NCBI GenBank assembly: GCA_027605045.1
Contig: JAQFWX010000004.1
Location: 3,234,683-3,298,682 of the forward strand
Direction: 5' to 3'
DNA length: 64,000 nucleotides
DNA from: Phallus indusiatus
Taxonomy: Eukaryota; Basidiomycota; Agaricomycetes; Phallales; Phallaceae
Numbering within the stretch: the stretch's first letter is position 1; each line of letters begins with the position of its first letter. The notes beneath the pieces were generated by a model. That model worked only from the letters and a program-made list of their open reading frames with translations. It was not told the DNA's origin and ran no database searches. The position numbers and the translations under genes were made by a program. This document shows, piece after piece, positions 1-10,736 of the stretch.

Positions 1-491
1 CTCAGATCTTGTATAACGGTGATATCTCACCTTTGCTGTATCGTTACGACTTTGGGGCAAGCAATCCAAGCTTTTGTTCAACGAAAGTCTATTATATTGA
101 CCGGTCGATTCTAAATAGGATAACTGGGAACACAAGATCACTTTCGTAAAGTCAGAATTGGCCCGTGCCGCTAGACCGATCGTCAAGGACGCCGTCGGAT
201 GTGGTCCCGTTGAAGATTGCGGTTCAAGTTACGGTTGGGAGAGAGTAAAAAAAGCATTTGCTGCTGCTGAACCAACTCCAGAACAAGATGAACTCATCCA
301 ATGGGCCAAAGATGTTGCCTGTCGCCAAAAGTACGCTATTACTAGTTCTAATTTACCTACGCTAACATATTCGCAGCTTTAATGCCTTGGAAGAACCCAG
401 CCTAACACAACTTAACGACGAAAATCGTTGGGGGACCTATGAGATGGCATACAAAGCGGACGAACGCATGGGCAATCGATTTATGGCGTAG
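1..491 (+). CDS. MYND/pRiA4b ORF-3-like protein, copy A, 3' part only
   Basis: This is the C-terminal part of a protein whose 5' end lies outside the window. Exons are about 3-56, 119-330 and 377-491. The first ends in YRYDFG and the next begins DNWEHKI, together the Y-D-F-G-D-x-W core of the pRiA4b ORF-3-like domain (PF07929). Further on it has GCGPVEDCG followed by YGWERVKKAF, the family's C-terminal signature. The last exon reads NFNALEEPSLTQL and ends at TAG 489-491. It matches copies B, C and D in this window, including intron positions (phase 0 after YDFG, phase 2 before FNxxEEP). The first intron starts with GC (gcaagc, 57-62) where B and D have GT. Function is unknown; full-length paralogues carry an N-terminal MYND finger, which suggests a protein-interaction or regulatory role. 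Confidence 0.8.
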
Positions 492-1105
492 TAGATAAAC
501 ACGTCCAAGAGGCTCCAAGCAGGCCGCAGCTACAATGTTTATTATTATTGAATACAAAGTAAAATTGTCACACTACAGTCTACATCACATAACATAGACG
601 CCGGCACGCCGCCGGGCCCGAGCTACACCGTTGTCGACGTCCAGCGTGCTGCGTTTCACCCAAAGTATGGAGTAAAGCCCGTCATGAAGAAGGAGTATTT
701 TATTTTCGAAACCTTACATAGTGATATTCCAGGTTTCGACATCTCAATATCCCGACTCCCGAGGCACTTCCGACAATATCATAGTTTAATCTCAAGAGCG
801 GCTGCGCTATACATACATAGTACTGTGCGGTAACGTCTCGCTGTCAAGGAAAGCAACATGTGATAGAAACCATGGATCACTCTAAACATTCCTTCGGCTG
901 TCTGCCAGCCATTCACTCAAGCAAACGTTCCTTCCACTGACTACCAGGCTCCAGCCATTCACTCAAGACTTGTATCCACGTCTCTGGTTTAGACGCTACC
1001 CGTTTAATGACATTCTTAAATTTTACAATCCCAAGTAAAGCTCTCCGTTTTTAAGCGTCGGGAGCCAAAAACAATAAAGTTTTTATCAGGTTGGTCCCCA
1101 CTTAT
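492..1105. other. intergenic stretch, no gene seen
   Basis: Between copy A and the next gene I see no convincing coding exon, RNA gene or repeat. The 5' exon or exons of the following membrane-protein gene may lie near the right end. Confidence 0.4.
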
Positions 1106-2784
1106 AGCTTATAACTCCGGTGGTGAAGGTGCATGGTTAGAGGGTAATGCTAATGAAAACTTCGCTCACGTTTTACCGTTTCTATACTCAGGTTATTGGT
1201 TTTCTAGTTCCAACTAATGACACTTCTGGGACCCCGTCACAAGATCTCATAAGCTTTGCTGCGATCGGGCTTCATGCAAACGCTACCCTTAATTTCACAG
1301 GTACCTGATTATTTTCTTCTTTTTTTGTGTTAACACACAAGGAGCAGGTACCAGTATAACAATATTCGGGTAATCGAGTTCAGTCGCACATTTTATTTCG
1401 AGAGCGCTCATAGCATTGTTAGCTCAAAAGGGCCTCTGAGCGGAGATTTCATCGTCCAGCTGGATGACGGGCCCGCGATGACTGAAAATGCACACGCGGA
1501 CGGACTCTCGCAGGCTCCCCTTTGGAGTGCTCAAAAGTTAAACAATTCAGAACATACATTTAAAGTTACGAATCATCATTCTCCTCAAGGAATTGGGTTT
1601 GTCTTAGATTCTATCACTGTTGGTCGAGAACTAGGACCTCCTGGGTAAGTTTTTCATCTAGCAATATATCTGCAGTCGAAAAGATATGGATATATTATGA
1701 ACAATCTAGTTACACCGGTCCGATTTTCAATACGACATTCGACGATACATCGTCTTCCATTGCGTACAATGGTCCCTGGACATCGGCTACGTCATCCGCT
1801 GGATTCAACAACACTCTTCACAGTACGAATGAGGCTGGATCCAGCCTATCGCTACAGTTCCGCGGAAGCTCTATCGTATGGTTTTAATTAACGGCGTTTC
1901 TAGTTTACTGATTGCATCGTTCTTAGGAATTGTATGGAATTAATGCGGATGCGGAATATGAAGTACAAGTTGATGGCCAAGTAACGTCAATTGGCCCAGG
2001 CAAAAACACTGTATTCTTCAATCAAAGTCATCAAACACCCCGAACGGTACTCTTTTACATGGATGGTCTAGACGAGAATTCAACGCATGCTGTGGTTTTG
2101 GCAAACTCTAATTCCGATCCGAACAACCCTTTGTACTTTGATTATGCAATTGTTCGAAGCAGCCAAAAGTGAGCTCTCTTTTTTTCCGGAATTTTAATTA
2201 TGCGTCCGTTGCTAACTTATGACGATCATATAGTTCCTTCATAAAGACTAGTTCTACAATAGGAATTATTGTCGGGAGCGTACTCGGGAGCGTAGGGCTC
2301 ATGGCGATCTGTCTAGTCGCGCTTTTCTGTCTTCACCGTGGGCGCAGACGTCGTCGCTCAAAACCTATCGTAATGAGTCCCTATGAATCCGACAGACATG
2401 ATATGACGTCAATACTCGAGCCGGTTATTCCCTCTGTATACACCAGGCGCAAGCCGGAAACTACGCAGGTCCCTGTGTCACGACCCGTAGGCATGTAGTG
2501 CTAATACCTGTATTTAAAGCGCAAGACTGAGATTATTTTGATTGATTAGGCACAATATCCAAGTTTCGACTTTGTTCACGGGAATGCAAGTCGCTGAACC
2601 AAGCCCACGCTCATATCAATCGACATCGGAGACTGACGACTCACGGTTGGCACGCGCACGGACCGCTCCTTTGCAAGAGAATTCACCATCTTGGATCTCG
2701 AGGAACACGGGAATAAACACAGGTGCAGTTGTGGTCAACCATTTGCCACCAGTTTATGATTCGGATTGGCAAGGTGCTTCTTAG
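1106..2784 (+). CDS. single-pass membrane protein with repeated extracellular domain
   Basis: Multi-exon gene; the 5' end is not resolved. Exons I can join confidently are about 1445-1646, 1712-1873, 1927-2168, 2232-2495 and 2540-2784. The ectodomain has a motif GYTGPIFNTTFDDTSSSIAY followed by GSSIELYGINADAEYEVQVDG, the pattern of a basidiomycete family with two tandem beta-sandwich-like ectodomains; an earlier half (GPLSGDFIVQLDDG ... ITVGRELGPPG) looks like a first copy. A transmembrane helix of about 24 residues follows (GIIVGSVLGSVGLMAICLVA), then a basic stop-transfer run (RGRRRRRS) and a Ser/Thr-rich cytosolic tail ending DSDWQGAS. The intron near 1370-1404 would be only about 35 nt. 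The first exon or exons, including the signal peptide, are uncertain and could be degenerate. Function is unknown; surface sensing or adhesion is a guess from topology. Confidence 0.6.
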
Positions 2785-3500
2785 TACTATGCCATCGTCC
2801 CATCAGGTTACTATGCGGGTGTATCATTTATTGATTCTGTGCAAATTTGCACGGGTCAATGAAAGATGATGTCTATGTTGCTTTTGTTTTTCTAACTGCA
2901 TTCTGATTAATTCTATGTTGAGGTTGCTATCGAAGTTTTTGAAATCACTTTAGTTATCATCATCGTATCTTAATACAAATGCATTATGGACTTTTCGTTA
3001 ATGATCTGTCCGAGTCGGTTAACCACAACAGTCAGCCGAAGGCATGCCAGTGGTTTGCTACCGACGCACCGTCAATTCAAATCTTTAAACATCGCGTTCA
3101 AAGGATCTACGAGGCAAGACACAGATCAGATGAACGAGGGCGAAGGAAAGACAGCAGCTTCAATTGTTTTGCACTCCTAACCATTGACACTCACCCTAAG
3201 GGCGATCCTCATGATACCGGAAACGACCAGCGCGTGAATAATGACTGTGTATATTCTCCTGAGGACATGTTCCATATTCAGTCCTCTCCCGGACCACCAA
3301 AACATATGCTTCCTCTTGTCCATGGTACACAACGTCCCAAGTCCTCAACGTCATTTCGTATATAAACCTTGTCTGCAGTTCAACAAATCCGCATTTCAAA
3401 CATCCCGCCGAATTTGCTTCACCACAAGTAATAAGATCAGGTTTTTGACCTTATCAAACTTCTTTAAATCACATCTGCACATTAATTGTTTCACTTCACG
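2785..3500. other. spacer upstream of copy B with one unsupported ORF
   Basis: An ATG-initiated open frame runs 2979-3365 (+, 128 codons) and ends in SSTSFRI. It has no domain I recognise, no intron signals and no signal peptide, and overlaps other open frames on both strands, so I do not call it a gene. The last 130 bp should hold the promoter and leader of the MYND gene starting at 3501. Confidence 0.35.
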
Positions 3501-4652
3501 ATGCCCGTGCCAGAATTAGTGAGCGCAACGATTGTTGGGTCACCTCTCAAATGTTTCAGGATGTTATGCCAAAGGCAGGCACTAATGGTATGTGGCAGAT
3601 GTAAGGAAACTACTGCAAGGGTATATTACTGCAGTGGAATATGTCAGAAAAGGGTATGGCGGTCATTCATTCTAATCCTTTTTATATATTAACTCTGTTA
3701 CTATGTAGGACTGGAGAAGGCACAGTATATACTGCAATAAGTCAGCCCAGCCTCCAATTTCGACCCCGATTATAACATCAAATTAATACATTTTCCCCAC
3801 AGACACGTCTATATACTCGAAGCCGAAATCATGAATTCGGAAAGTCCGGCTATTATCCGGAGAGTGGTTGTCCCGACATGGTGGAGTTTCAGACAGTTCC
3901 ACTATGTCCTCCAATACATCTTTGGGCTGGCAGACAGTGAACGTTCGAACACATTTCAATTCGTCAAGAAGTACCCAGATCCCGAAGATGAATATATGTG
4001 CTTCAGGAGTGGTGTGATTTTTGAGGTGCATGACGAACGGTCATGCCATAAGCACGACGAAGATAGCGCTGTCACCGGTACCGATAACTGCGTCCACGAA
4101 CAAGATGCAAAGCTCTCTTCTGTGTTCGGTCCCAGCGGCATACACAGGAGCCGTGTTGACCTGGGTGGAGACATAGCCCCTTTGATATACCATTATGATT
4201 TCGGTGTGAGTAATCTGTTCCAACCGCAAATATGAGTTGGGTCAATTCGGTCAGCTAACGGCCCAAAACCTTTCAGGGAGACTCTTGGGTGTTCAAAATT
4301 GCATTTAAAGGCACATTATGGGCGAGAGGCAATAGACCGACCGTGATAAGAGCCGAAGGATGTGGACCTATCAAGGGCTGTGGTGGACTTCATAGGTGGA
4401 ATGAAATAAAAGCGGCTTTCGCAGCTGTTTCACCGACAACGGAACAGCAAGAGCTCAGAGAATGGGCTCGATCCGCTACCGGATGTGTAGAGTAAATCAT
4501 TATTCGTTATTTCATGCTAGATGTTTATCTAACACATACATGTCCGTTACAGTTTCAACCCATTCGAAGAACCCAGTTTGGATGAACTAAACCGAATAGA
4601 CCGTTGGGAGAGCTATATAAGAAGAGACATTTTAAGATCAAAAGATCCGTGA
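3501..4652 (+). CDS. MYND zinc finger / pRiA4b ORF-3-like protein, copy B
   Basis: Five exons: 3501-3653, 3709-3740, 3803-4205, 4277-4491 and 4553-4652 (300 aa). Exon 1 plus exon 2 give a MYND finger: CGRCK, YYCSGICQKRDW, then H and a last Cys in SIYCNK. An intron falls just before the DW, as in copies C and D. Exon 3 opens HVYILEAEI and carries IIRRVVVPTWWSFRQFHYVLQ, the N-terminal half of the pRiA4b ORF-3 domain (PF07929), and ends YHYDFG. Exon 4 begins GDSW and contains GCGPIKGCGG ... RWNEIKAAF. MYND fingers bind proline-rich partners; the pRiA4b domain, first named from a bacterial plasmid ORF, has no settled function. This is the complete reference copy for the family in the window. Confidence 0.88.
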
Positions 4653-5019
4653 GAGGAAAGTTGAAATGATCACCCTTTCTAACCCAATGTGCCTTTCTTA
4701 CGGCCTAAGAGGAGTCACTCCACTATTATGCAGAAAAGTTGTTACTTACTAATAACAATAACAATAGTTACTATCCGAGATAATAATACATGTTTTCATA
4801 AACACCATGTTATGTAAACTAGAATTTCATATCAACGTTGAACGATAATTTCAAGGAAACATACCTTATCTTTACTATGACCATAAGATGCAGAGTCATA
4901 AGTCTACGTAGCATAACATCTAAACCATGAAAGATGCCAGTGATTAATGTTGAATCCGAAATCGTTAATGCTTCTGTGTCACGCGTGATCGCGTCACGTT
5001 GCGCACATCGACGTGCAGG
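4653..5019. other. AT-rich 3' flank of copy B
   Basis: No gene seen. The stretch near 4741-4800 is rich in aataa and ataat and probably carries polyadenylation signals. The right end (4978-5010) is a CpG-rich patch with overlapping GTCACG/CGTGAC inverted motifs just outside the transposable element. Confidence 0.4.
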
Positions 5020-5856
5020 AGGACCCTGACTAATTCCTATATAGGCCGGATGGATTTTTGGACAAAAAATGTGAAAATTTGACCCTTATGCTGGTCTTTT
5101 TTTGGACATTTTTGGAAAAATTTTGAAAAAATGCCGAATTTTTTTCTGGACAATTTTCGAGATCAGGTCGCGAAGCCGGTTTTCATCATGGACATCTGAG
5201 GGTCTGTAGATTGATGGGTAGCGTCAGAGTTATTGCCGGCAGGGGTCTGTGTTCGCTTGTTCGAATCTGTTGTATGTATTTTTTCTCATAAGACAACATT
5301 TGAAATTGGTCTTTTTCCTTTTTCTCACTCTATTTGCATGTATAATGTCAAAGAAGGGGGGCAGATTTTGAAGCATAACTATGTATTCCCGCGCAGTCGT
5401 GGCTTTGTTGACTTCCATGAAAGCCCCAAGCTATAACAACGTTCACTGTTAATAGTAAAACATCCCTCGCATTAACACCTATAGCTTTAAAACATCATGT
5501 CCCACACGTCATGGCAAGAGCATTTGCAGCTTAATGAAGAAATTAACAACAGCTGAAAACCAATATTTAGTTGGTATTTTCTTTGAGAAGCTGAATTGAA
5601 GCCGTATATTTCAATACAGAGAATGAAAGTAGTTACTTTCCGAGCGCTTCCGGGCAAAATTCAGCCTTTGGGAGGCCGGAAAAAAAAATGGGCAAAATTC
5701 AATCCCCCAGAGGCCGAAATAAAAATTTGGACAAATTCTGGACAAAAGCTGAACGCTAGAAATTTTTTGGACAAATCGTAGAAATTTTGACTGGGCAAAA
5801 ATCCCCAAAAACAGGCTAAAAAAAATCCGGCCTATGTAGGCATTAGTCAGGGTCCT
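5020..5856. mobile_element. non-autonomous hAT-like DNA transposon, 837 bp
   Basis: Terminal inverted repeats: the left end reads AGGACCCTGACTAAT then TCCTATATAGGCCGGAT; the right end, reverse complemented, reads AGGACCCTGACTAAT then GCCTACATAGGCCGGAT. The inner flanks are also mirrored T/A-rich tracts with the repeated phrase ttttggaca. Direct repeats flank it: CGTGCAGG (5012-5019) and CGTGCAAG (5857-5864), 7 of 8 matching, the target-site duplication length of hAT transposons. No transposase is encoded; the only open frames are short and in low-complexity sequence. The terminal bases are not a textbook hAT end, so the superfamily rests mainly on the 8-bp duplication. Confidence 0.8.
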
Positions 5857-5891
5857 CGTGCAAGTTCGTGCTGTCTCACTCTCCAGCAGCC

Positions 5892-6693
5892 ATGTCAGCA
5901 GCAGCCAAACGCAAAACATTCACCGTATCTGCATCACCAAACCTTGACGACTTTTTAGCACTTCAGGAGTCCGGACAACTCAACAATCAAGCTCGGGCCC
6001 TCAGCGACAAAGGCGAACATGAAGAGGCAGAGAAGATGATGCAAGAGGCCTTGAACATCACGATCAGAGTTGCTGGGGGCAAAAATTTATCTGCTGCGCT
6101 TGGTTATCAAAACCTGGGCGAAATCCAATATAAAATGGGTAAATATGAAGAAGCAGAAAAGAACTTCAGGAAAGCGTTGCGACTACGGGAAGATGCCGAG
6201 AATAACCCTTTGGATGGAGGAGATGTCTCATTCGATATATCGGTGTCTAGAGAAAGCATAGCCCAGGTTTACGAAGCTCTAGGTAAACTGGATGAAGCGA
6301 AGCGTTTTCGGGATGGCGTGAGACCAAATCACGTTTGCGCTTGGGAGAAGGTAAGAACTTGTTTCATCGCTACTTTCAGGGTGTTTGGAGGTCATTTCTA
6401 ATCCGCTTTTTTTCCTGACTCGGTTAGTGTCCACTTGTGGTTGTTTCACCAAGGAAAACCTTGAAGAAATGTGCCAGATGCAAGGTAAGTTCTGCTCGCG
6501 AATCGCGAGCATAACACCGTACATACTACAGACGACGCTGAAAATAAAATTTTGTAGTGCGTATATTATTGCTCCGCCCAATGTCAGGAAAGTATACATT
6601 TCGTTAAAATGCTGTTGTGGAGCAAAAATTGATGTTCTATTATAGAAGAACGATTGGAAGCGTCATAAGAAATTTTGCAAAGTGATTGATTGA
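5892..6693 (+). CDS. TPR and MYND zinc finger protein
   Basis: Four exons: 5892-6350, 6428-6484, 6558-6587 and 6646-6693 (197 aa). Residues about 25-145 form TPR-like helices (QARALSDKGEHEEAEKMMQEA, then AALGYQNLGEIQYKMGKYEE), a protein-interaction scaffold. The C-terminus is a MYND finger: CARCK, YYCSAQCQ, then KNDWKRHKKFC, ending KVID. Introns 1 and 2 are normal GT-AG. Intron 3 must start at 6588 to keep frame, but the donor reads GAAAGTATAC where GTAAGTATAC is expected, so the consensus T at +2 is an A. This is either a rare GA-AG intron, a broken donor that truncates the finger, or a sequence error. The start codon is 36 bp downstream of the hAT-like element, which must therefore sit in or next to the leader. 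Confidence 0.75.
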
Positions 6694-6958
6694 GGCTGGG
6701 ACCCTCTTTTTTTTTGGCTACAACTTGTTGATGATGCGAAAATAGTGTATCAAGTATTGTCTTATAAACATTTTTTCTACTACCTGCATATTGTCATGGA
6801 TGATTTTATAATAAATGTGAACCCTCCTAAACCCTTCAACTTCAGATATGGTAGTGATAGCGTCAAGCAGACCGCGTGGCCGTGACGGTCACTAACGACG
6901 CGATCACCCTCTCAAACTCGTACTACACGTCGAATTTCATTACCGAGCAACGAACCAT
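6694..6958. other. intergenic, 5' region of BTB copy 1
   Basis: No coding signal. Contains a short perfect inverted motif (GTGACGGTCAC, about 6882-6892) and the presumed promoter of the next gene. Confidence 0.35.
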
Positions 6959-8071
6959 ATGAGCTCAGAACAAGACGGTCAAGAAAGGGCCCCAAGCGAC
7001 AACGCACAGAAAACGATTTTGCCTTCGATAAAAATTTTCATTTCACCGATGGCAACATCATTTTGGTAACGGAGGGCACGGCATTCAAAGTGCACAAAGG
7101 CGTTTTATCCAGGCATTCCATCTTCTTTCGCGACATGTTTACTCTTGCAAATGAGTCGTCTACCGAATCAGAAAGTCATGAAGGTTGCCAAGTCCTACAA
7201 CTGTCCGACTCAAAGCAGGATGTGGTTTTTTTGATGCAGGCGTTCTATGACAACAAGTAAGAACCTGCTGCATCTCATACGTTGAAGGCTATCCTTCATG
7301 ACTAATAATTCCAAATTTCAACGTATCAGAGTCACTTCACCAGACGACTTCGACGAACTCTCCCGCCTCTTGCGGATCTCTAACAAGTACTTGGCTCATA
7401 AGCTGTTCAAACGAACAGTGGAAACTTTAGAAAAATCAATTCCCATCACGTACGAAGATTACAAAGCTGTCTTGAATACAGGACGTGAATTTGCCAACTT
7501 GAACGTCGCGACGGCCGCGATCACAACAGGGGCCGACATATTTTTACCCATTCTTTATTATGAATTTTCCAAAATAATCAACGCACGTAAGCTCAATGCG
7601 CTACCCTCAAATGTGCTCGCTGATATTCTCACCTATGTTCACTTTGGGCTGAGTTTTCTCCCGGGTGTCTTGAAGAGAATACAGGAGAAGAATGTCGCTC
7701 TGGATACGTGTCGTTTCCCGAGATGCTGGTCTGCTTGGAAAGAGTTCACCACTTATTTCGAGCAGGCTATTTCAATACCTAAACAACTTTTAAACCCAAT
7801 GTACCATTTACTTCATACCGCGGGTGGAGGGCAATACGTTCTTCCGGGAGAATGTCAGCTCTGTAGAGCCGCTCGGATTAATTTTCTGGATGCTCAGGCG
7901 AAGAATTTCTGGTCTCACCTACCGAGACTATTCAATGTAGCTAAAAGCTGGGATGAGCTACAAGCCAAGCATAAAAAACTGAAAGAACTGGTGAGTGTAG
8001 CGTACAACTTTAAGTTCCATCACGTCCCTCAAATACATCAATTCCAGGACAATGAAGATAGTCAACAATAA
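6959..8071 (+). pseudogene. BTB/POZ domain protein, copy 1, frameshifted near the N-terminus
   Basis: Spliced exons 6959-7256, 7330-7990 and 8048-8071. The protein matches the BTB gene at 14129-15222 throughout: LVTEGTAFKVHKGVLSRHS, FFRDMF, LRLSDSKQD-like stretch, then RLLRISNKYLAHKLFKR and a C-terminal SWDELQAKHKK. This is the basidiomycete BTB/POZ layout, an N-terminal POZ fold that dimerises or recruits Cullin-3. The natural start at 6959 (MSSEQDGQER) is one base out of frame with the downstream KRQR-x-ENDFAFDK; restoring one C in the CCCC run at 6990-6993 would join them exactly as in the paralogue. The rest of the coding frame is open, so this is a recent break, a start further downstream, or a base-calling error. 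Confidence 0.72.
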
Positions 8072-9920
8072 AATACGAGATCCATTCAGACGTTTTTCTG
8101 ATTAACACTTCATTGCTTCATTAATACCAATTCCAGCATTGTCAATGCAGGCCTATTCATTTGAAAATTTAAATCTTTATGTAACTGTTCACTTTAATTG
8201 AATGTCGTTGTCTAGTGCGAAATAATCTGCGAGACTGGAATAATGACCACTAAGAGGCGACAAATCCCTGCGCGAAAGTCCAGGGCGTTCATAAAACAAA
8301 CTAGAATCACGAAGTACTAAGTGTTATCAGCCATAAATTGGGTGAATTTGTTTGGTTCATACCGCACGCGACCGCCTCGCCCCAACTTCACAAGTGCCGG
8401 GATAGCATCATAGCATCGGGAGCATTTCATATGGCAAGGTAAACATGCTGCTAACGGTAAAAGAGTCAAATCCATGAATATTGGGACCCGCAAGCGTCCT
8501 CATCGGTTCGTTACCGTTCTTATCAATGAATCAGATTTTTCGCTTCCCTTGGGCCTCCCTATTGCTTTGGCTTTACTGAAATTCCTTCAGTATACGTATG
8601 GGGACGAAACATACAGGCATTTGTTGTCCTCAAGCCTTATTGGCCGAACGTACGCAAATAATCTCTTAAGCTCCTAAGCTTAAGTACAAACATTTGTAAA
8701 CCAATTTCGCTGCGCATGCAGCCCATATTTGATTCAAGTATGTGAGATCTTGACGTCAGTGCCTTTCTTGATATCAAGAACAAAATCTCAGGTGCGAAAC
8801 TCGGTTATTCGTGCGTTCGCTCGTAATGTGGAGCTTTTTAGATTGCGTCTGAAATTGCCGCCGATGGTCAATCAAATTATGCGACACGCCCATGCATTGC
8901 GCGGACTAGACCTTATTCTCGCTACCGGTATTGAGAACTCGAAGAATTTTTCCAAAGCTATGCTATCGCCGGTCCCGTGTCGGTGAACGCTCACTAGTCA
9001 CTGTCAAAGAAGACGACCATATGCATACGTGCTCGACAAGAACACCACTACATTGATTTCTCCTATGACTCAAACTAAGTTTTGGGTAGTTTTGGGTTAA
9101 AACCAACGTCAACTTTGTTGTTTTCAACCTGGGAATAGTACCGCATCGTCAGGCTAAATAATCACAAGTTCGGGATAGTTTCTAACCTTGGTGGTGGAAG
9201 TTAAGCGAAGTGAGACAAAGGTACGATAGTCGTTCGTGATTCGCTGTTTACTGATTAATTTGTAGCTATGATCAGGGCTTAAGTACAGCAATAAGCTCCC
9301 AGCCAATCAACAACGCACGTTAACGCGTCAATGGTCAATCTCATCCCCTTGTATCACACGGCATTCAAATGCCGCGCATTATGTCTGCCACTCCTCCACT
9401 CCTTTTCGTCCTTTTTACGACCTAATGACGGTAATTATTTTCTAGTACAGAGGCTCATTGGTTCGAAAAATGCGGAAATATTTAATTAATAATTTCAGTC
9501 TGAGCCTCTAATTAAGCGGCATGCACAGCCTGTCCATTTTTCGTCTTTCACGCGCACCACTTGTCTCCTAATTACACTGCGGCAGTGACGAGGCGGGAAA
9601 AGAAAAAGAGAAACCATCGCTACTGACGTAGAAACAAAAATCACTTTTTCATTTTACTCGATCAGGGACACGCAATGGTACGCTAGCTGCGACGAAGCTT
9701 TGCGTTTTAACAAACTCTGGTATGTTGTGATTCGTTGATTCACAGAACAGCTACGGACGCGTCTGTTCAAACCCTTGAATTGCTTCGGGTTCTCGCTTAG
9801 AAGGTTCGTTCATAACCACGATTTTCTTGTCTGTCAAAAAAGGAAACTCAACTTCGTCCACTTCTTCTGCCAGATGCCACAAAACACTTAAAAAGCCTTC
9901 GCTCCTCGCCCATAGCCACC
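8072..9920. other. 1.85-kb spacer with two orphan ORFs
   Basis: Open frames at 8474-8677 (+, ends NNLLSS) and 8729-8986 (+, contains AFARNVELFRLRLKLPP) could be two exons or remnants of one gene, but no splice pair joins them convincingly and I recognise no domain. The rest (9000-9900) is AT-rich with no coding pattern and leads into the promoter of the gene at 9921. Confidence 0.35.
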
Positions 9921-10736
9921 ATGTCCTACCTTCAACCGCCACCGTCATCGCACCAATTATCCGATGTTCTCTGGGACGTCAATCAAGAGAACAGCGATAC
10001 ACGCGAAGAAATGACGAATGAAGAATTTTACAACCAACTATATTACCTACAAAACACAGAAGCGACACCTTCAGAAGTATTTGATTCAACAACATTCGAT
10101 GCCACCGACTCCTCTGCTAACCATCCCGCGAACACTTATGATACTGGCGTGCTACAGGACGGTTATCCTGCTTACTACTCTCAGACCCCTTCCGCCTCTC
10201 AATCTCACCCGCAATCGCAATCGCAACTCGATTCACAACCTCAGATATCCCATTCCGCTTCATGGAACTTCCAAAACGTTTCAAACGAAATTGCTTCCTT
10301 GGCGGAGTCATCCTACGACATTTTCGAACAGTCACAACGAGATTACCTTCAGCGGAATTATGCTTCTTTGATGGAAACGACAATACCAGAGGGTGGAATG
10401 TTTCCTATGGATTGGAATTATTCTATGAATGCCCAGCAACAATTTTCCGACTCCGAGCTCATCGTTGATTCATCGCTTCAAACATTTCAACAGGATGCTG
10501 TGTCTTCATATACGCCTACTGAACCTATCGGAGGGGCGACTTTAGTGCCGCCTTCTGTTCGCTACACTGATGACGATATTCCACGGAATGACCTTTCTTG
10601 GCTGTTAAATCCTGAAAAACATCCATGGGTCGTGAGGGGCAGGGCATACCTTTGCCCCTATGATGTTTGTCAAATCACCATCATCCAGACAAAGAATAAA
10701 CGTCGCCATAACGCAGCTGTTCATGGCGTTGAATAG
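9921..10736 (+). CDS. putative single C2H2-like zinc finger regulator, Ser/Gln-rich
   Basis: Single-exon frame of 271 aa from ATG 9921 to TAG 10734-10736. Residues 1-200 are rich in Ser, Gln, Thr and acidic residues (for example SASQSHPQSQSQLDSQPQ), the look of a disordered activation domain. The C-terminus reads WLLNPEKHPWVVRGRAYLCP, then YDVCQITIIQTKNKRRHNAA, then VHG: two cysteines four resid apart and two histidines five apart, compatible with one C2H2-type finger. A nuclear transcription regulator is the likeliest role. One finger alone is weak evidence. There is no intron, unlike most neighbours. Confidence 0.6.
   Translation: MSYLQPPPSSHQLSDVLWDVNQENSDTREEMTNEEFYNQLYYLQNTEATPSEVFDSTTFDATDSSANHPANTYDTGVLQDGYPAYYSQTPSASQSHPQSQSQLDSQPQISHSASWNFQNVSNEIASLAESSYDIFEQSQRDYLQRNYASLMETTIPEGGMFPMDWNYSMNAQQQFSDSELIVDSSLQTFQQDAVSSYTPTEPIGGATLVPPSVRYTDDDIPRNDLSWLLNPEKHPWVVRGRAYLCPYDVCQITIIQTKNKRRHNAAVHGVE

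Noticed and set aside
5230..5436. Open frames inside the hAT-like element as a possible transposase remnant
   Set aside because: About 60 codons each, on both strands, with no DDE or zinc-finger BED residues; the element appears non-autonomous.
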